A DNA stretch of 64,000 nucleotides from Eremophila alpestris peregrina. Its lineage: Eukaryota > Chordata > Aves > Passeriformes > Alaudidae. The stretch spans positions 5,323,798 through 5,387,797 of the forward strand of contig WMCF01000007.1 in NCBI GenBank assembly GCA_009792885.1, written 5' to 3'. A model generated the notes under the pieces. That model did no database searches. It had not been told where the DNA came from and saw only the letters and a list, made by a program, of their open reading frames with translations. Below are positions 38,836 to 51,700 of the stretch, in pieces (within the stretch, counting starts at the first letter, position 1; each line of letters starts with the position of its first letter). Made by a program: the position numbers and the translations under genes.

Positions 38836-41800
38836 GTAGGAGAAAGTTAATACGATTAACTGGAAAGCACTCAGGAATCAGACACAACAGGACAAAAGGC
38901 ACTATGCAAAAACTTGGGTTGGGGTTTCTTGACCATTTGGCAACATCCAATTAAAAAAGAATCGTCAGTGGCTTAACTCTGCCAAGCATTATTTTTGTGG
39001 CTTCTTTACAATCACCTTCAGCAAGTAGTATGCCTGCCTCCGCGCTGCATCCATTGCCAAACCCCGTGCATTTGAGGGATCTGAGTGCAAAGAGCTTGGC
39101 TGTTGTCACAGACCACACAAAGCTTTTCCCCAGTCAGAATGATCTCAGGGTTTGTGTGCATTGGACCATCCAAAGACAGCAATTACATTACAGTGCCCTT
39201 ATTAAACCTGAGAAACTGCAGTCTCTTCTTGTTACTTAAATGCTGAAGATGGCTGGCTACTGCTGGGACCGCCATGGACCACCATGGGCTGTTAACAAAC
39301 AAAGATGTTAACCAGAGATCTCAGCCCAGCATGCTGGTGTCTTTCATGGGTGGATCCCCTCCTTTGCAAACTCATCACTTCATGAGCAGGGATACAACTA
39401 CTCCATCACATTTTTTAATGACAACTAAGAGACTGGAAATGCCATCAAGATGCTGCACTCAAAGCCATGAGGCCACTCTCAAACAGCCACCTCCTTCCAC
39501 TGCTCCTTGACAATTTTAGAGAGGCAGCAACTAGAGTTGCTACTGAAACTTTCTACAGTTTCAGTAGTATACTAAGCACTATTAGAAAAATAGATCCAGA
39601 AAATGGTTGACCTAATTCCAACCCTTACATTTACATTTAAAGCTTTGAAGGAGGTGCCACAGGCTACAGTGCTTAATTTTATCTTCATTAGTTTGCAAAG
39701 ATAATTTCTCTGGGGTTTAGAGACTAAGTGCAGAAATGAACTCCCTTTGAGTAGTGCTTCTTGGTTTTTGGAAAAGGTCAGCCCTGATTTTAAAATTCCT
39801 TTCTAAAACCAAGTCAGATTACCCTATGACCACTGCTTACTGTTATGAATTTTGATAAACTATTCTAGAATTGGGACTCAACAAAAAATTGATTGCAATT
39901 CTTCCTTCTGAAATCCTGTAACATAGGTAAAGCTTTAGCATCCACCTAGATGTCATACAGCTGATAAATTATTCCAGACCACTGCTGGCTGAATGATTTC
40001 CTCCGTTCAGCTTATCCATACCATCTTGTGCATTTACGTTTTACCTATTTGTTTCTACTGAAGACAAAGTAAAGCACTGTAGCTTCAAAATGAGACAACT
40101 TTGAACCCAAATCATAATTGTAGACCCCAGTAAGAAGGTCCTTAGTAAGAATGTTCGTTGTAAACATTCAAGGTTGCACCTTGAAGCTACAGAATGAAGT
40201 TTTTTTATTCTAAAAAGAGATTGATTGCCAGTAAATAAACAAGAAATAACATCTCATTGACAGGCCCAGAATTTAGCCAATAGGCTGTAATACAAAAAGC
40301 CTAGGCTATAATTCATATTCAGTTTTCTTACCTGGGTTCTTGTTTGTTGCATTATCAAAGAATAGTATACTCAGACACTAAAAATGCATTGCACAAACTC
40401 TTCCTGGGTTTCTCATCATCTCACTTACCAACTTCCCCAGATATAAATGAAAAATGATACCTAAAAATGTATGAGGAGATATAATACCTTTAGGAACCTT
40501 AACCTATCAATTTAACAAGTGAGGTTTCAAAACAAATTTTCATTCAGGTATCTAAGAATGATGGAAAAATCATATACTATGTAAATAAAACTGCTGCTCT
40601 AAATGAAAAACAACTCACAAGAAAAAAAATCTCAGTGCAGATTTATTCAATCATGCATGCCTCATGTGTTACTACTACAGCAAATTACCCAAAAACAATT
40701 TCTCCTAAAACTGAATAGACTCAATTCATCTTCCAGTGCTTAACAAATATTTGATCCTAATTAAACATAATGATTTTCTCCGCTTCTGAGATGGTGCTGC
40801 AGATCAACTTTTTTTTTTTTTTTTAGCATAATACCTGATTTAAAAGCAAAATTCTGACAACCTGGTGTGAATTATGTTCAAAGATGAGTTAGCATGGAAA
40901 AACTGTCTTCTCTATCAAGAGATTCTAAAAGCAGAAAGTTGGTTATTCAAACTGTGTTGCTTCCCAGATGACTAAATTAGATACATTCCTGTCACCAAAA
41001 AACTGCTGATAATGAAAGGCCACTCAGGACTCCAGAGTCACTGGAAATCTATTAATACATAAAATTAATCTTTAACTTATTACACATTTACAACTTCAGA
41101 GATAGCTCATTATTTTAATGTGATCTGCCTGTTAGTTTCCTTTAAATAAGGAAGAAATGTTGGAGTTTGTATGTTTATTTTTGTGTTCACTTGCAATTTT
41201 CAGTGTTCTATCAGGATGTTAGGGAGGTCATCTGCATAAAAAGAATTGTTGAATTTTCTTTAAAACCAGCACATTCTGTAACTTTTTTTTGTTTGCTTGG
41301 TTGCTTTTTAAATAAAAAACCTTGTTCCAGCTTTGTAAAAATTCACCTGTTATCCCCTTAGGTGTAGGAATGCTACCATTAGGAAGACAAAGCTCACTCA
41401 GCCAAGCCATGCACAGGATTAAGGGTGGCCAGCACTGCTTGTTGGAGACAGCAGTGGGGAAAAAAATCCCAAGGCCTAAAGCTCTTTCTTCTGTCAAAAG
41501 AAATCTTAAGATACTGTTTTGAACATCTCCCATGGATGGCACTGGCACCCTGAAGTCAAATATATTCCAAATAAAGTATTCTGTCATGTATTAAGCTAAT
41601 TTCATAGTAATTCCTTTGTTGTTATTTTACACCTTACACTCAGGGTCAGAACTTCTTATTTTGAACAACTGCTGTTACCTCTCTCACTTTAAAATATTCA
41701 CAATTTTTCAAAGTGTGGAATGGATTTGTCTGTGCATAGCTTATTTACTAGTTATCAGAAAAACAGAATTGCCACCTTATTTGGCACTAAGTGGTGGCCT

Positions 41801-43609
41801 CAGCACAGAAGGGATTTGCATGCTTGCCTAGACAGAAAGTTTCCCCTGAGACATGCTCCACAGTTGTGCCGTGCCAAGACAAATGCAGCATATGCTTCTG
41901 TGAATCCTGCTGCTGCCCAAGAAAACTTTTATTTTTGGGGACTCAGTCTCTTCCAAGAGGACTTATTTCACAGGTTTTCCTCCAGCGATGCAAGGAAGAA
42001 TAGCAGAGGCAAACATTCCTCCCTCAAGCTGAGCCCATAAATGAAAATTGGAATCTAAAACACTTATGTAAAGTAATACTGGCAGGAGTGGGTGCTTAGA
42101 ACTAGTTTAAATGAAACATTCTAAATTGTTTCATCAGACACCTGCAGGAATCCTAATTTATTTTAATGCAGTTGCAGAAACACTACATTTCAGCAGTATT
42201 GACATTATCAGCTATTTAGGCCAAGGCAGTTAAAAACTTCAAAATAGAAATTTTAAAAATAATTAAAATGAAATACTTCGTTCTCTGTACCTGGAGCTAA
42301 CCGACTCTCTGATTTGGGGACAACTAGAATGTCTTTTCAAGGTTTGGGTAGATATTTCAAATTTAAGCAAAATTGAAATTTTTAGGAGATACAGAAGTGA
42401 GACTTCATGACACACTAACACTTGTGCATGAAGTGAGAAGAGATGGCAAGAGAGACTAAAGGGCTAGAATCACTGCATTTACTTAAAGCTGAGTAATTTC
42501 TTTTGGGACTCCTATTTATGTCAGCAAACCATGAGTACTTTCAAGGAATGATTAAATCTATTCCAGATCAAATTTTCTTCTGACTGAGCTGCTGTTGACT
42601 CCATATGGAATCCCAGCTCTGGCACATTAGTGAACAGCCTAAAGTTCAGTGGGTCCAACCCAAGTCTTGCAGAAATACTGAATTACAGGTGTGTAATTTT
42701 TAAAATATTACTTCCCAGGACTCTTAATCCTTTTCTACTGAGCATCTTTGCTCGTTGTAATGGTTTGAGTTACAGGTTTTAATGCTTTTGAAGTTCTGCT
42801 GTACATCTGCCCCAATCCCAAATCCATATTATCATTATGACCAGATTCCTAAAGATTTTTCATTTCTTTGAAGAGTTAATGCAACAGGTTTCAAGTTTCT
42901 ACATCACTTGAGTACTGCCAGGTTTCCAGCAGCAGAATTTGAAGTCTTCACCTTAGTTCTCCTGAACACCTACATCTTTCTAACTGTAAAAAAAAGATTT
43001 CATGGCACCATCTACCTTCCTATTTCACTTTCCAAGACAGACTTATTTTTTATAATAATTGAAATAACTGCATTTTTAATTTTGCTGATAATCTTCTGAA
43101 AGAAATGCTGGACATGGATAACTGGGTAGCTTGCATAGCATAGGAGAATCCAGATGCATTTGCCTCCTTATGCACAGGGAATAAGATTGTTTTGTGCCTA
43201 AGCAGTTTGACTGCAAAGGAGTACATATGTAAGATGTAGTATAGTTTTCAGAATTGTGAATTCTGTTAAGAACACAAGCTCAGAACAAAAACACAACCAC
43301 CTAAATTCCTACAGGAATGCATTTGGCTAATAACTGGAAACAATCTGAAAATGTATTCACTAATAGAAAGGAATTCATAAGGTAGAAGCTATTACAACAT
43401 CAGTAGTGCTGCTGTTGACACATGGAATGAGGTGTTGAAATTAAAAAAGTAATGACAGTAGTTATTTGTACTTACAAAAGCAATATGAAGAAGGGAGGCA
43501 TGTAATTAATTTTTAGCCTTTAAGACAGAGGAACTATCAAAAGATTAATTTAATTTTGTGAGACTTCTTTTAAGAGAATGGCTGAGACCATCTCTTGGAC
43601 AATAATCTA
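38836..43609. other. Non-coding sequence with GC-richer patches
   Basis: No supportable gene. A T run lies at 40809-40824. Patches at about 39232-39510, 41340-41520 and 41790-42030 are GC-richer than their surroundings and could be unclassified repeats. The frames in them (78 codons at 39274-39510, 119 codons on the minus strand at 41228-41587, and 106 codons at 41720-42040) show no known domain. Confidence 0.6.
40809..40824. repeat. Poly-T run (16 T)
   Basis: An uninterrupted run of 16 T. No gene-derived body is apparent on either side that would make it the reverse of a retrocopy tail. Confidence 0.9.
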
Positions 43610-43745
43610 AGTGTTTATAGGCCAGAACACTTCCCAGGACAGCCTGTTCCAATGCCTGCCCACCCTTTCTGTAAAGAATTTTTCCCCAATATCCAATCCT
43701 TAGTACTGTATTATGATTTAATGTTATCAACACTGCCATCATGTT
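43610..43745 (-). mobile_element. CR1 LINE fragment, diverged
   Basis: The plus strand reads as the reverse complement of the CR1 region upstream of its 3' end. It has GCCTGTTCCAATGCCTGCCC, then ACCCTTTCTGTAAAGAATTTTT and CCCAATATCCAATCC (about 43639-43700). These are hallmark phrases of CR1 3' regions across birds. Both the 3' tail and the 5' part are missing. It lies in the same orientation as the larger CR1 at 45323, about 1.6 kb away, and covers an overlapping part of the consensus, so the two are separate insertions and not halves of one. Confidence 0.78.
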
Positions 43746-45322
43746 AATTTCCTACTTACTGCATGCAAAGATTCTATACTGCCCAGGATTTAAGTCTGCA
43801 GCAACTACTATAATAGATTTCAACAAGCAAATTCCACATGCATAGTACAAGTTTTAGAAGTTCTAAATATCAGTATCTGACATTAAAGATGATGTATGAA
43901 GTAAATATATGAAGATATTTTAATGTTTAATGAACAAGGCAAAGTACATTAAAACTTGAGATGTACCCAATGTAAGGGGTTATGAAAATTCCATATAAGC
44001 AATGAATATTATATATTCTGGGAACACTCTTGATTTTTAAAATTCCAGTGCAAAATTATCAAAACAGTAATTTGCATCTGTTTGTTCTCCGGTTTTTGCT
44101 GTATAGTGAAGTTTAATTTGGGATTTGAAATGCACTACTATCTGTGGTTTTAAGCTTATATTTAACTGATTCTGCTTTTTAGGGTAGTAGAAGGCATGGG
44201 ACTAAATTTTTTTTTAAGAAAGTAATGGCTAGCCTTCTATCATGTTAGTGAGTTACCAAGAAATTATACAGCTGAAGACTGTTTTTGCATAAGTATTTCA
44301 AGATTTTATACAAAATGCAGCTAAAATTTTGTTGTTAAGGAGGCAGCATAAGAACAGTCACATTTATGATTAAACAGAAGCTTTTGAAATAACCTAGTAA
44401 ATGGGGTAGTATACAGTTGCCTTGACAGAAGCATAAATGGATACTTCTCTCTGCTCAGGGGACTGGGAAAGCTGACAATCATCTGCTACCTGCTGTGATG
44501 AATACCCCATTGCTTACCACATGTCTACTAATTTTCAAGTGCACTGATGTAAGATGACTGTCTAGACCAGGTTTTCTTCCATCATATTAGTGCACTCAGA
44601 GTTCACCTGAGCAGCTCAAAAAAGGCACTTCATTTTAAACATAACCACTCTGATCACTCTTAATTTACAATTAGAGAATTAAAAACAGGGCACCTCAAGA
44701 GTATGGGAAGATATGGTTTATTTGAGAGATTTCTCTACTTTGGTGTGCTTTTATTGACTTTCTGTAATCCTGTACCTCACAACTGCTTTGGTGCTGATTG
44801 TACTGAGACAGAGAAAGGAGTTGTGCTGGCAATTTTATTTATGTGCAGGTCAAGCAGTAGAGGTCATCAATGCCCAACTAGATCTTACCTGAAAAGAACA
44901 AAGGAATAAATGCACTCTATACAGTACTGTATACATTAGGTACAGTCCTTTGGGGGAAAAAAATCTTTCCAGCAGAAGTAAAAAGATATTGTTAAATAAT
45001 GAATTTGTTTTGGCACAAAAACTACTGCAGTGGTGTTTGCCTTCCCAGTCACTCCTATCCACTTCTAGAGTTCATCACCTTCCTACCTGGTGTAACATAA
45101 CTTTTTATGAAATCAGGTATAAACTTACCCCGGAAATGAGCTTCATTCAAAGAACTGCACAAGCAGTTACTCTGTGCAAAACCAACCTGATAAATGTTAA
45201 TATTAAGAATGGTTACTTCTGAATCATAAGTGAAAAATATGGAGGAAAGGGGGAAATTTAAATACAGTTTTGGCAAAAGAGAAAAATTAAATATAGCATT
45301 GCAACTTTTAAAACTTTTTTTC
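43746..45322. other. AT-rich non-coding sequence, no gene seen
   Basis: No gene or classified element between the two minus-strand CR1 copies. It holds a perfect 16-bp palindrome at 44918-44933, which is expected about once by chance in a window this size. Confidence 0.65.
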
Positions 45323-45722
45323 ACAGAGTCATTGAATGGCTAGGGTTGGAAGGGACCTTAAAGATCATCTACTTCCATGGGCTGGGAACCTTCCACTAGA
45401 CCAGGTTACTCACAGCCCTATTCAGTCTGTTCTTGAACCACCTCCAGGGATGGGGAGGCCACAACCTCTCTGGGCAACCTGTGCCAGTGCCTCACCACCC
45501 TCAGAGTAAAGAATTTCTCTACAATATCCAACTTAAACCTACTCTCTCTCAGCTTAAGACAACTCCCCCTTGTCCTGTCACTGCACAGCCTCATGAAAAG
45601 TCCATGTCCAGCCTTCTCGTAAGCCCCCTTTAAGTATTGGGAGGGGCTATAATGTCACATTGGAACCTTCTCCAGGATGAACAGCCCTAACTCTCTAAGC
45701 CTGTGTTCACAGGAGACATTTG
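45323..45722 (-). mobile_element. CR1 LINE 3' fragment, about 400 bp, best-preserved repeat here
   Basis: The plus strand begins with the reverse complement of the CR1 terminus (CACAGAGTCATTGAATGG, then GGTTGGAAGGGACCTTAAAG) and runs through successive known CR1 3'-region phrases. These include CCACTAGACCAGGTTACTCA, GGGCAACCTGTGCCAGTGCC, CCCCTTGTCCTGTCACTGCA and TCTCCAGGATGAACAGCCC. It ends around 45722 by 5' truncation, within the end of ORF2. It is mildly diverged and contains small indels, and it has no intact coding sequence. A 66-codon plus-strand frame across it (45433-45633) is antisense to the element and not a gene. Confidence 0.95.
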
Positions 45723-48304
45723 TAATAAACCCAAACCAAACCAAATACCCTGAGTCTAACTGGAAATCATTAATGACTTCAGATAAGAGGAATTCCACAG
45801 CTCAAGGAAAGCGAAGAGCCTGGCTTCCAAGTCAGTGTCCCTACAGCACAACACACATTATCTATGCAATGCTCCAAGTCCCCAGGTCATCCAGACATGT
45901 GCAAGTGGAGGGACAAGGCAAGATACCACCACTATGGCTGCAAACTCCTGCCAGCTATGAAGCACCTCCTGCAGTACTGTGCCCCACAGGGTAGGAAAAA
46001 CCTCTGAGACTGAAGATGTCCAGTCTACAATACAGTCTAAGTCTTAAAATATACAAGAAAACTATTGTGTACATACAAGGAGGTTTCATATTGCATACTT
46101 TAACTTTACATGGTTGCTTGGATCCAGGCAAACCTTTTACTTTCTGCATGGCAATCATGGCAGCATATACCACGTAACAGTGATATCTTTGAATTTTCAA
46201 GTCATCTGTTCTTTCAGAGTTAAAGGGGAAAAAAATGGTGTGTGTGGGCCATGCAGTGGCATGAAGGTAATTTAACTCAGGCTAACTTTTAGTGATGACA
46301 GCTGAGTTGCCCATGTTTCATCCCTGTCTATTGAAAGAGACCAACAAAGCTTTCTTCAGAAGGCAATGACAGGCAAATATCTGAACCTGCCTGGCCCTTT
46401 GACAACACACTTCTGTCACACATTAAAGCAGTCATGGGAAATGGCCCAAGAAAGCTAGAGTTATCATTTATTAATACCAACCTTATCTTCTGCTCTAAAA
46501 TTTAATAGTACTACTTACTTAAAAATACTACTGGAATCTAATTTTCACTACTCAGGAAGCAGATTCTGTTAAACTGTACATCTCAGAGGAATCTCAAAAT
46601 AAACATTCATGTCTACTCAATGTTATATTCAAAGTAAGATCAGGTAAACTGATCTGAGACTACTAGGGTATTTGAAGGTTGTGTACAAACCAGTCATTTT
46701 TCTCCATTTCCTACAAAGGCTACCAAAGACAAGTTACACAGTTCTAAAGTTGGTTATGGAATCCTGCCTCCACCAGGAAAGGTGCATCTCCCTTCCCTGT
46801 CATTTCTGCTTCCCCCATGTAAGGTCTACAGATCACCTGACATGGGATAAATAAGAACTAATCCTGCAACTAGGACCAAAAACTAATGCCTGCTTTTGCA
46901 TATACACTTTCAGTTAGGTAAGTTATATTGATTTAAGCATTATTTTGAAAATGTGAGCATAGTTGGCCTGCAGTTCATATGGATTTCACATGCAAGGTGG
47001 TTCAGATTAACAGTTCACTGCCTAATGTCCTTAATTGTACCATTGAAAACAAGCAACTAGTCAGATAAGCTTATCTGAGACCTTGGTATCAGCTGTGAAA
47101 CTAGTACCTCTGTCTAGGCCAGAAGGACTTCATCATTCCAAAGAGTTAGCACACTAAGGAAGCTGAGGAATGGCAACTGATTAACCTCATTAGTTGCATT
47201 ACACAGTGATCTAGCACTGAATAATCCTGAAAGACAGTTTGTCTTAATATTTCTACTTTTACCATCTCCTGCCAGAATATTCTAATTTTTTTATACTATG
47301 ATGCTTTGCAACTTGCAGCTTCAAACAAACAGTAAAGAAAGATTTTGCTCTTAGCTATATAACCTTTATATTGCTCTAGACACTGACATCAATAATATTC
47401 CTACTACTATGTAACAGCAAAAGGACAAGATTAAGAAATGGCCACAAAGGTGAATGATGGTTTTAAAATAAATTCTGACATTAGAAACATGGAAAAAATA
47501 AATTACTCAGTCATACTCAGAAGAAAATGTAATTTCCAACGATTGGTCTCTCCATTTGTAACAAACACTATGCTTTGTATCAAAAGGGCAAAGCCCAAAA
47601 GAGTAACAAGTTTTAAAAATATATTTCACCATTAGTATTGACTTGAAATGTGTCATTGCTGCATTAAAGCTACTCCCAATCCCTAAAATACAGTAACAGA
47701 AAATATAATAAGTTACCAAATAAGATGCAATTTGAAATTTAGTTGCAGTGGTAGCAGTACACAATGAGTTCATGTACACTGCCTGCTCTAAACACAACTA
47801 ATTTCTCACAAGTACTACTTTAATTCCCAGTATTAAGCAAATGTCAGTGTGAAACGGAATACTGTAGAAAAAAAATATTTTGTAATAGAGGGCCAAGCAG
47901 CAAATGGGAATGCAGCACCTGCAAGAACCAGGCAATTGAAAGCTTACACTGACAAAATCTACTTTGCAACAGCATCTCTATTCACCCAAGCATCCCTGAA
48001 GCATATGACAAATGCCTTCAGATCACAAGGCTGAAATCCTCTTACTTTCAGAAAAGTAAATTTAATCAAGACTGAAGCTGGCTTAGGGCTTGTGTTCATA
48101 CAGAGTTAAATACCCATTTGACAATCACTGAACTATTTGCCACATTAAAAAAAAAAAATTGCGACAACTTCCTGCTTCCTTCCTTTCCTTCAATTAGGCT
48201 TTCCTCACACATAACAAACTTTACCCTTTATACCTACTGATGGATTTATAGGAATGGCTACTGGTATTGCTACAATGTTATGTGTGAGGATACATCTGTA
48301 TCCT
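45723..48304. other. Non-coding sequence, no gene seen
   Basis: The stretch immediately after the CR1 contains a few CCAAA repeats (about 45730-45748) and a slightly GC-richer part to about 45990. Beyond that it is AT-rich with an A run at 48147-48158. No gene or further classified repeat is recognised. Confidence 0.6.
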
Positions 48305-48309
48305 GAGGC

Positions 48310-48768
48310 ATGGCAACAGCTGCCACACCACAGCCACAGAGGGAGCTGCCCTTCCCTCACCTCTGCAGAACAGCTTGTAGCCTCCCAGTGCTCTCCAAGA
48401 CACAGCTCTGGAAAGCCTCTCTGAAGCTTTCAAGCTCACAGGCAGAAAACATCAGCAGAGAAAAACAGATGACTGTACCAAAGGTCTTAATGAAGCCTTT
48501 GAATTTCTCCACCCTTTCAAGCACTGAAATTGCATCCGGGCAATTAATGAGCAGAATGCTTGACTGTACCATGACCTTGGTCTACCACTTTTTTAAAAAG
48601 CTACCAGTAACATTTCTGGTAAAATTTTTTATCAAAGCAGTATATTTTTCTTGGTTCCAAGAAACCTTTTTAACTGGAATCTTAGTAGGCAGGCATGGCA
48701 AATATGAAAATGAAGAAAACCTTCAAAAGGATCAAAACAACAATAACCATGTCCTCACTTGCAGCTGA
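48310..48768 (+). CDS. Unrecognised 152-codon open frame, doubtful
   Basis: The conceptual product begins with an Ala/Thr/Pro-rich part. A short hydrophobic, aromatic-rich stretch follows (about residues 90-125), and it ends in an Asn/Glu-rich tail. I recognise no family. The 5' half (to about 48570) is GC-richer than the surroundings and has an antisense 71-codon frame. The length is within what chance gives for a window of this size. It could also be part of an old, unclassified retroelement. Confidence 0.07.
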   Translation: MATAATPQPQRELPFPHLCRTACSLPVLSKTQLWKASLKLSSSQAENISREKQMTVPKVLMKPLNFSTLSSTEIASGQLMSRMLDCTMTLVYHFFKKLPVTFLVKFFIKAVYFSWFQETFLTGILVGRHGKYENEENLQKDQNNNNHVLTCS

Positions 48769-51700
48769 ATTGCAAAAAGCAATGTATTTGCAACCCCAAG
48801 AAATTGTCATTGAACGTTCAGCAATAATGCTCAGAGAATATAATGAAGTCATCACTAAAGTCAGGGCACTCTCACTCATCTCTAGACTGGAAAATTTATA
48901 GATCTAGTTTGACCTATAACAGCCCCTCGGCATGAGCACAGACAAAGTATAAAAGTTCCAATATGCATCTCCAATATAGACGAGAAAACAACATGCATTT
49001 AAGTAACAAAATTTTATTAGTGAAAATATTGCTCATATTTATAAGTTCATAATTAGTTATAAAAATAATTTAGGAAAGTTCTTTTAAGTTTCATATTTCA
49101 CCCTCATGACTGATTTTCTGTTTCCTCTATTTTTTCAGCTAGCCTATCTGTGGAATGATAAATACCATCCAAGCAGCCAAGCCTTTACCACGTGCACTCA
49201 CAAAGTTGTGTCTTGTTATGGCTCCAGCTAGTCAAGTTATTTTCAGCAAAGGTCACCAAATTCTGAAATCCATTAGAAAGCAAGTAAAACAAAAAATTCA
49301 GTTTTATATCTATCACAGCCATCAAGGCACAATTACTCCAAAAAGACAAAATTTGATGAGCAGTCTGAATTAAGTGTTAAAATAAGTCCATTACAGAGAA
49401 AAAAAGACTTTTGTTGTTGTTACAGCTTGTTGTTCTTTTCCCATATATTCATATCCATAGCTAAGTCAATGATATAATTGAGAGATCAGATAATTCTCAT
49501 GCAGGTCATTATGGTCAGAAATATGCCTATTTAAAAAAGCCCAAAGACATCTGGTTCAAAAGGTCTTTTGTACCACAGACTTTGACTGATTTTGACTAGG
49601 TAAAACATCATACTAGACTGGCACTCAATTAGAAGATGCTCAGGTACAGTAAGAGTATAAACAATTAAGCTGATCTGTCATACTTCAAAGATGTTTCTTG
49701 CAAATATGCACTTGAATTCTGAAATGTAATTATGCCTCGAATATAGCCTAGAAAAAATCCACAACAAACCAACCAGTACTTATTCCACAAAAAATCTTTG
49801 GAATGAAGTGCAAAACCAAAACCATCCTAGCATCAATTGATAAATGTATCTTGGGCTGACCCTGTAGTGACAGCAAGAGAGAGCAGTTTAATGTCTTGCT
49901 AATTCCAGACACAGAAGAGGCCAGGCCAGACTGGAGCACATGAGGTCTCATCTCAGGAGATAATGCTTTGCCAGCAGAGAATTGCCTGTGTCAAATGGAC
50001 TAAAGCATTTCACTGACTTCACACAGACCAAATTGCTGTGATTAAAAACCATGTGGAAAGACAACACGCAAAAGCTGTACATTAAATAACCACAGTGACT
50101 TTTACTGATGCCAGTGTGAAAGGCAATGACACGTTGCCAATAACAGCATAAAATGAAGTAGCTGTCAAGGAAGTGACTGAAAAGCCTAAGGTCTGACATG
50201 TCACAACTCCTGTCAGTAGCACAGGTATATCTGAAGGGCCAAACCAACTACTGCAGTCTGAACTCAATGGCCTTATACTGAACTTTGAGGCTGTTTTCTT
50301 CATTTCACTTGCCCACAGCAGCACGGTGATTTGCTGGTTACACCAGCAATCTTGGCATAGAGTTTTAGCACACATAGGTAGACAGAGCTTGTAGCTCTAT
50401 ATAGTCAAGTATTCTGCAAGTGAAGAGCTGTTTGTGACAGTTCAAAAGGCTCAGACACATACACAAATTTTTTAAAGCCTTAAGATTATGAACAACCTTT
50501 GTCCAGGCCACGCTGTGCTGTCAGATAATTGACAGACAAGTTAGTGAACTCAATGAAAAAACATTTTGTAATAAGTAGTTCAACCAGCTGACTCAAAGGT
50601 CTTTCCAACTTGCTCTGTTGTGTTTGCTGGCCTGTAAACAACTTCCTCAAAGGAGCCCAGATTTCAAACTGGAAACAGCTCTCCAACTCTAAACAAATAT
50701 TCTGGTCAAGCACTTAAATATTATTGCTAAGAGTAGAGTAGACTGCAATTAGAGCATTACCATTGCACTATTGCTTTTCATTCCACCTGGCCCCAAAGAA
50801 TTCAAAGATCTGAAAGTTTAACAAAAGCATGCTCCTTACCTATGTCACATAATGGTATTTTCAATTTGAAGTAAGTTGAATGGTTTTGTTCAAATTCTGA
50901 CTAGAAGTCAGCACTCTGGTGATTTCAGCTGTTCTACCCATTCCTTATTATTAATATATCTGTTTTAATACCTATCTAGAATAATGTAAATCTTGCTGAT
51001 GAATCCTTTGGTTTTACAACCAAACACTTGGCACATCTCACTACAGAAATCTAAGCACTCTAAGTCATTTGGATGAGGCTTCCTAGATGCCAGGAAGACA
51101 GATCAACACCATGCTGACCTGCCGCCTGTCACTTAAGTGTTTTGCTAGAAAACCACCATGCAGTCAGCTGCTACAAAGCAAGAAACTGTACAATTATTTC
51201 CAAGTCAGTGGATTTATGCTTATTCTATTCACATAAAGGAGGGAAATCCAGACAAGGGTGGAGAGGTCAGCGTATAGCAACCTTTGCACCAGCATATACA
51301 AACTATGTAGGACTTAAAGTTCAAAGTAATTCAGACAGCCCATTTGCAAATACATCCATATGCCTTTTAGGAATTCAGATATTTGCCTAGTTGTTTCCCA
51401 GGCTTTTAATTCCAAAGTTTTGGGGTTTTGTTTCTTTGTTTGGTCTTGGTTTTGTTTTTAAAAAGGGTATTTGATAATAGCGCTTTTCAGAAATTTCACG
51501 CTCAAGTCAAAATTGAATTCCAGTTCAAACAGTAGATTAAACTGTACATCTGCTCAATTTCAATAAAGACTCTTTCCTTTAATGCAAAGACATTACTGCA
51601 AAATGTTTTGGGGCAACATATTATTGAGGTATCACTAAGGAGTGGTAATACAGCTTTAAACATCAAGCTGTTGCATTACAGGTAGGCTTTTAGGAACCTG

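Noticed and set aside
43545..43742. 65-codon minus-strand open frame
   Set aside because: It overlaps a CR1 fragment and shows no intact CR1 protein segment.
44918..44933. Perfect 16-bp palindrome containing ACAGTACTGT, superficially like part of a miR-101 sequence
   Set aside because: About one palindrome of this length is expected by chance in 64 kb, and the flanks do not form a microRNA-length hairpin.
45433..45633. 66-codon open frame on the plus strand
   Set aside because: It lies entirely within, and antisense to, the CR1 fragment.
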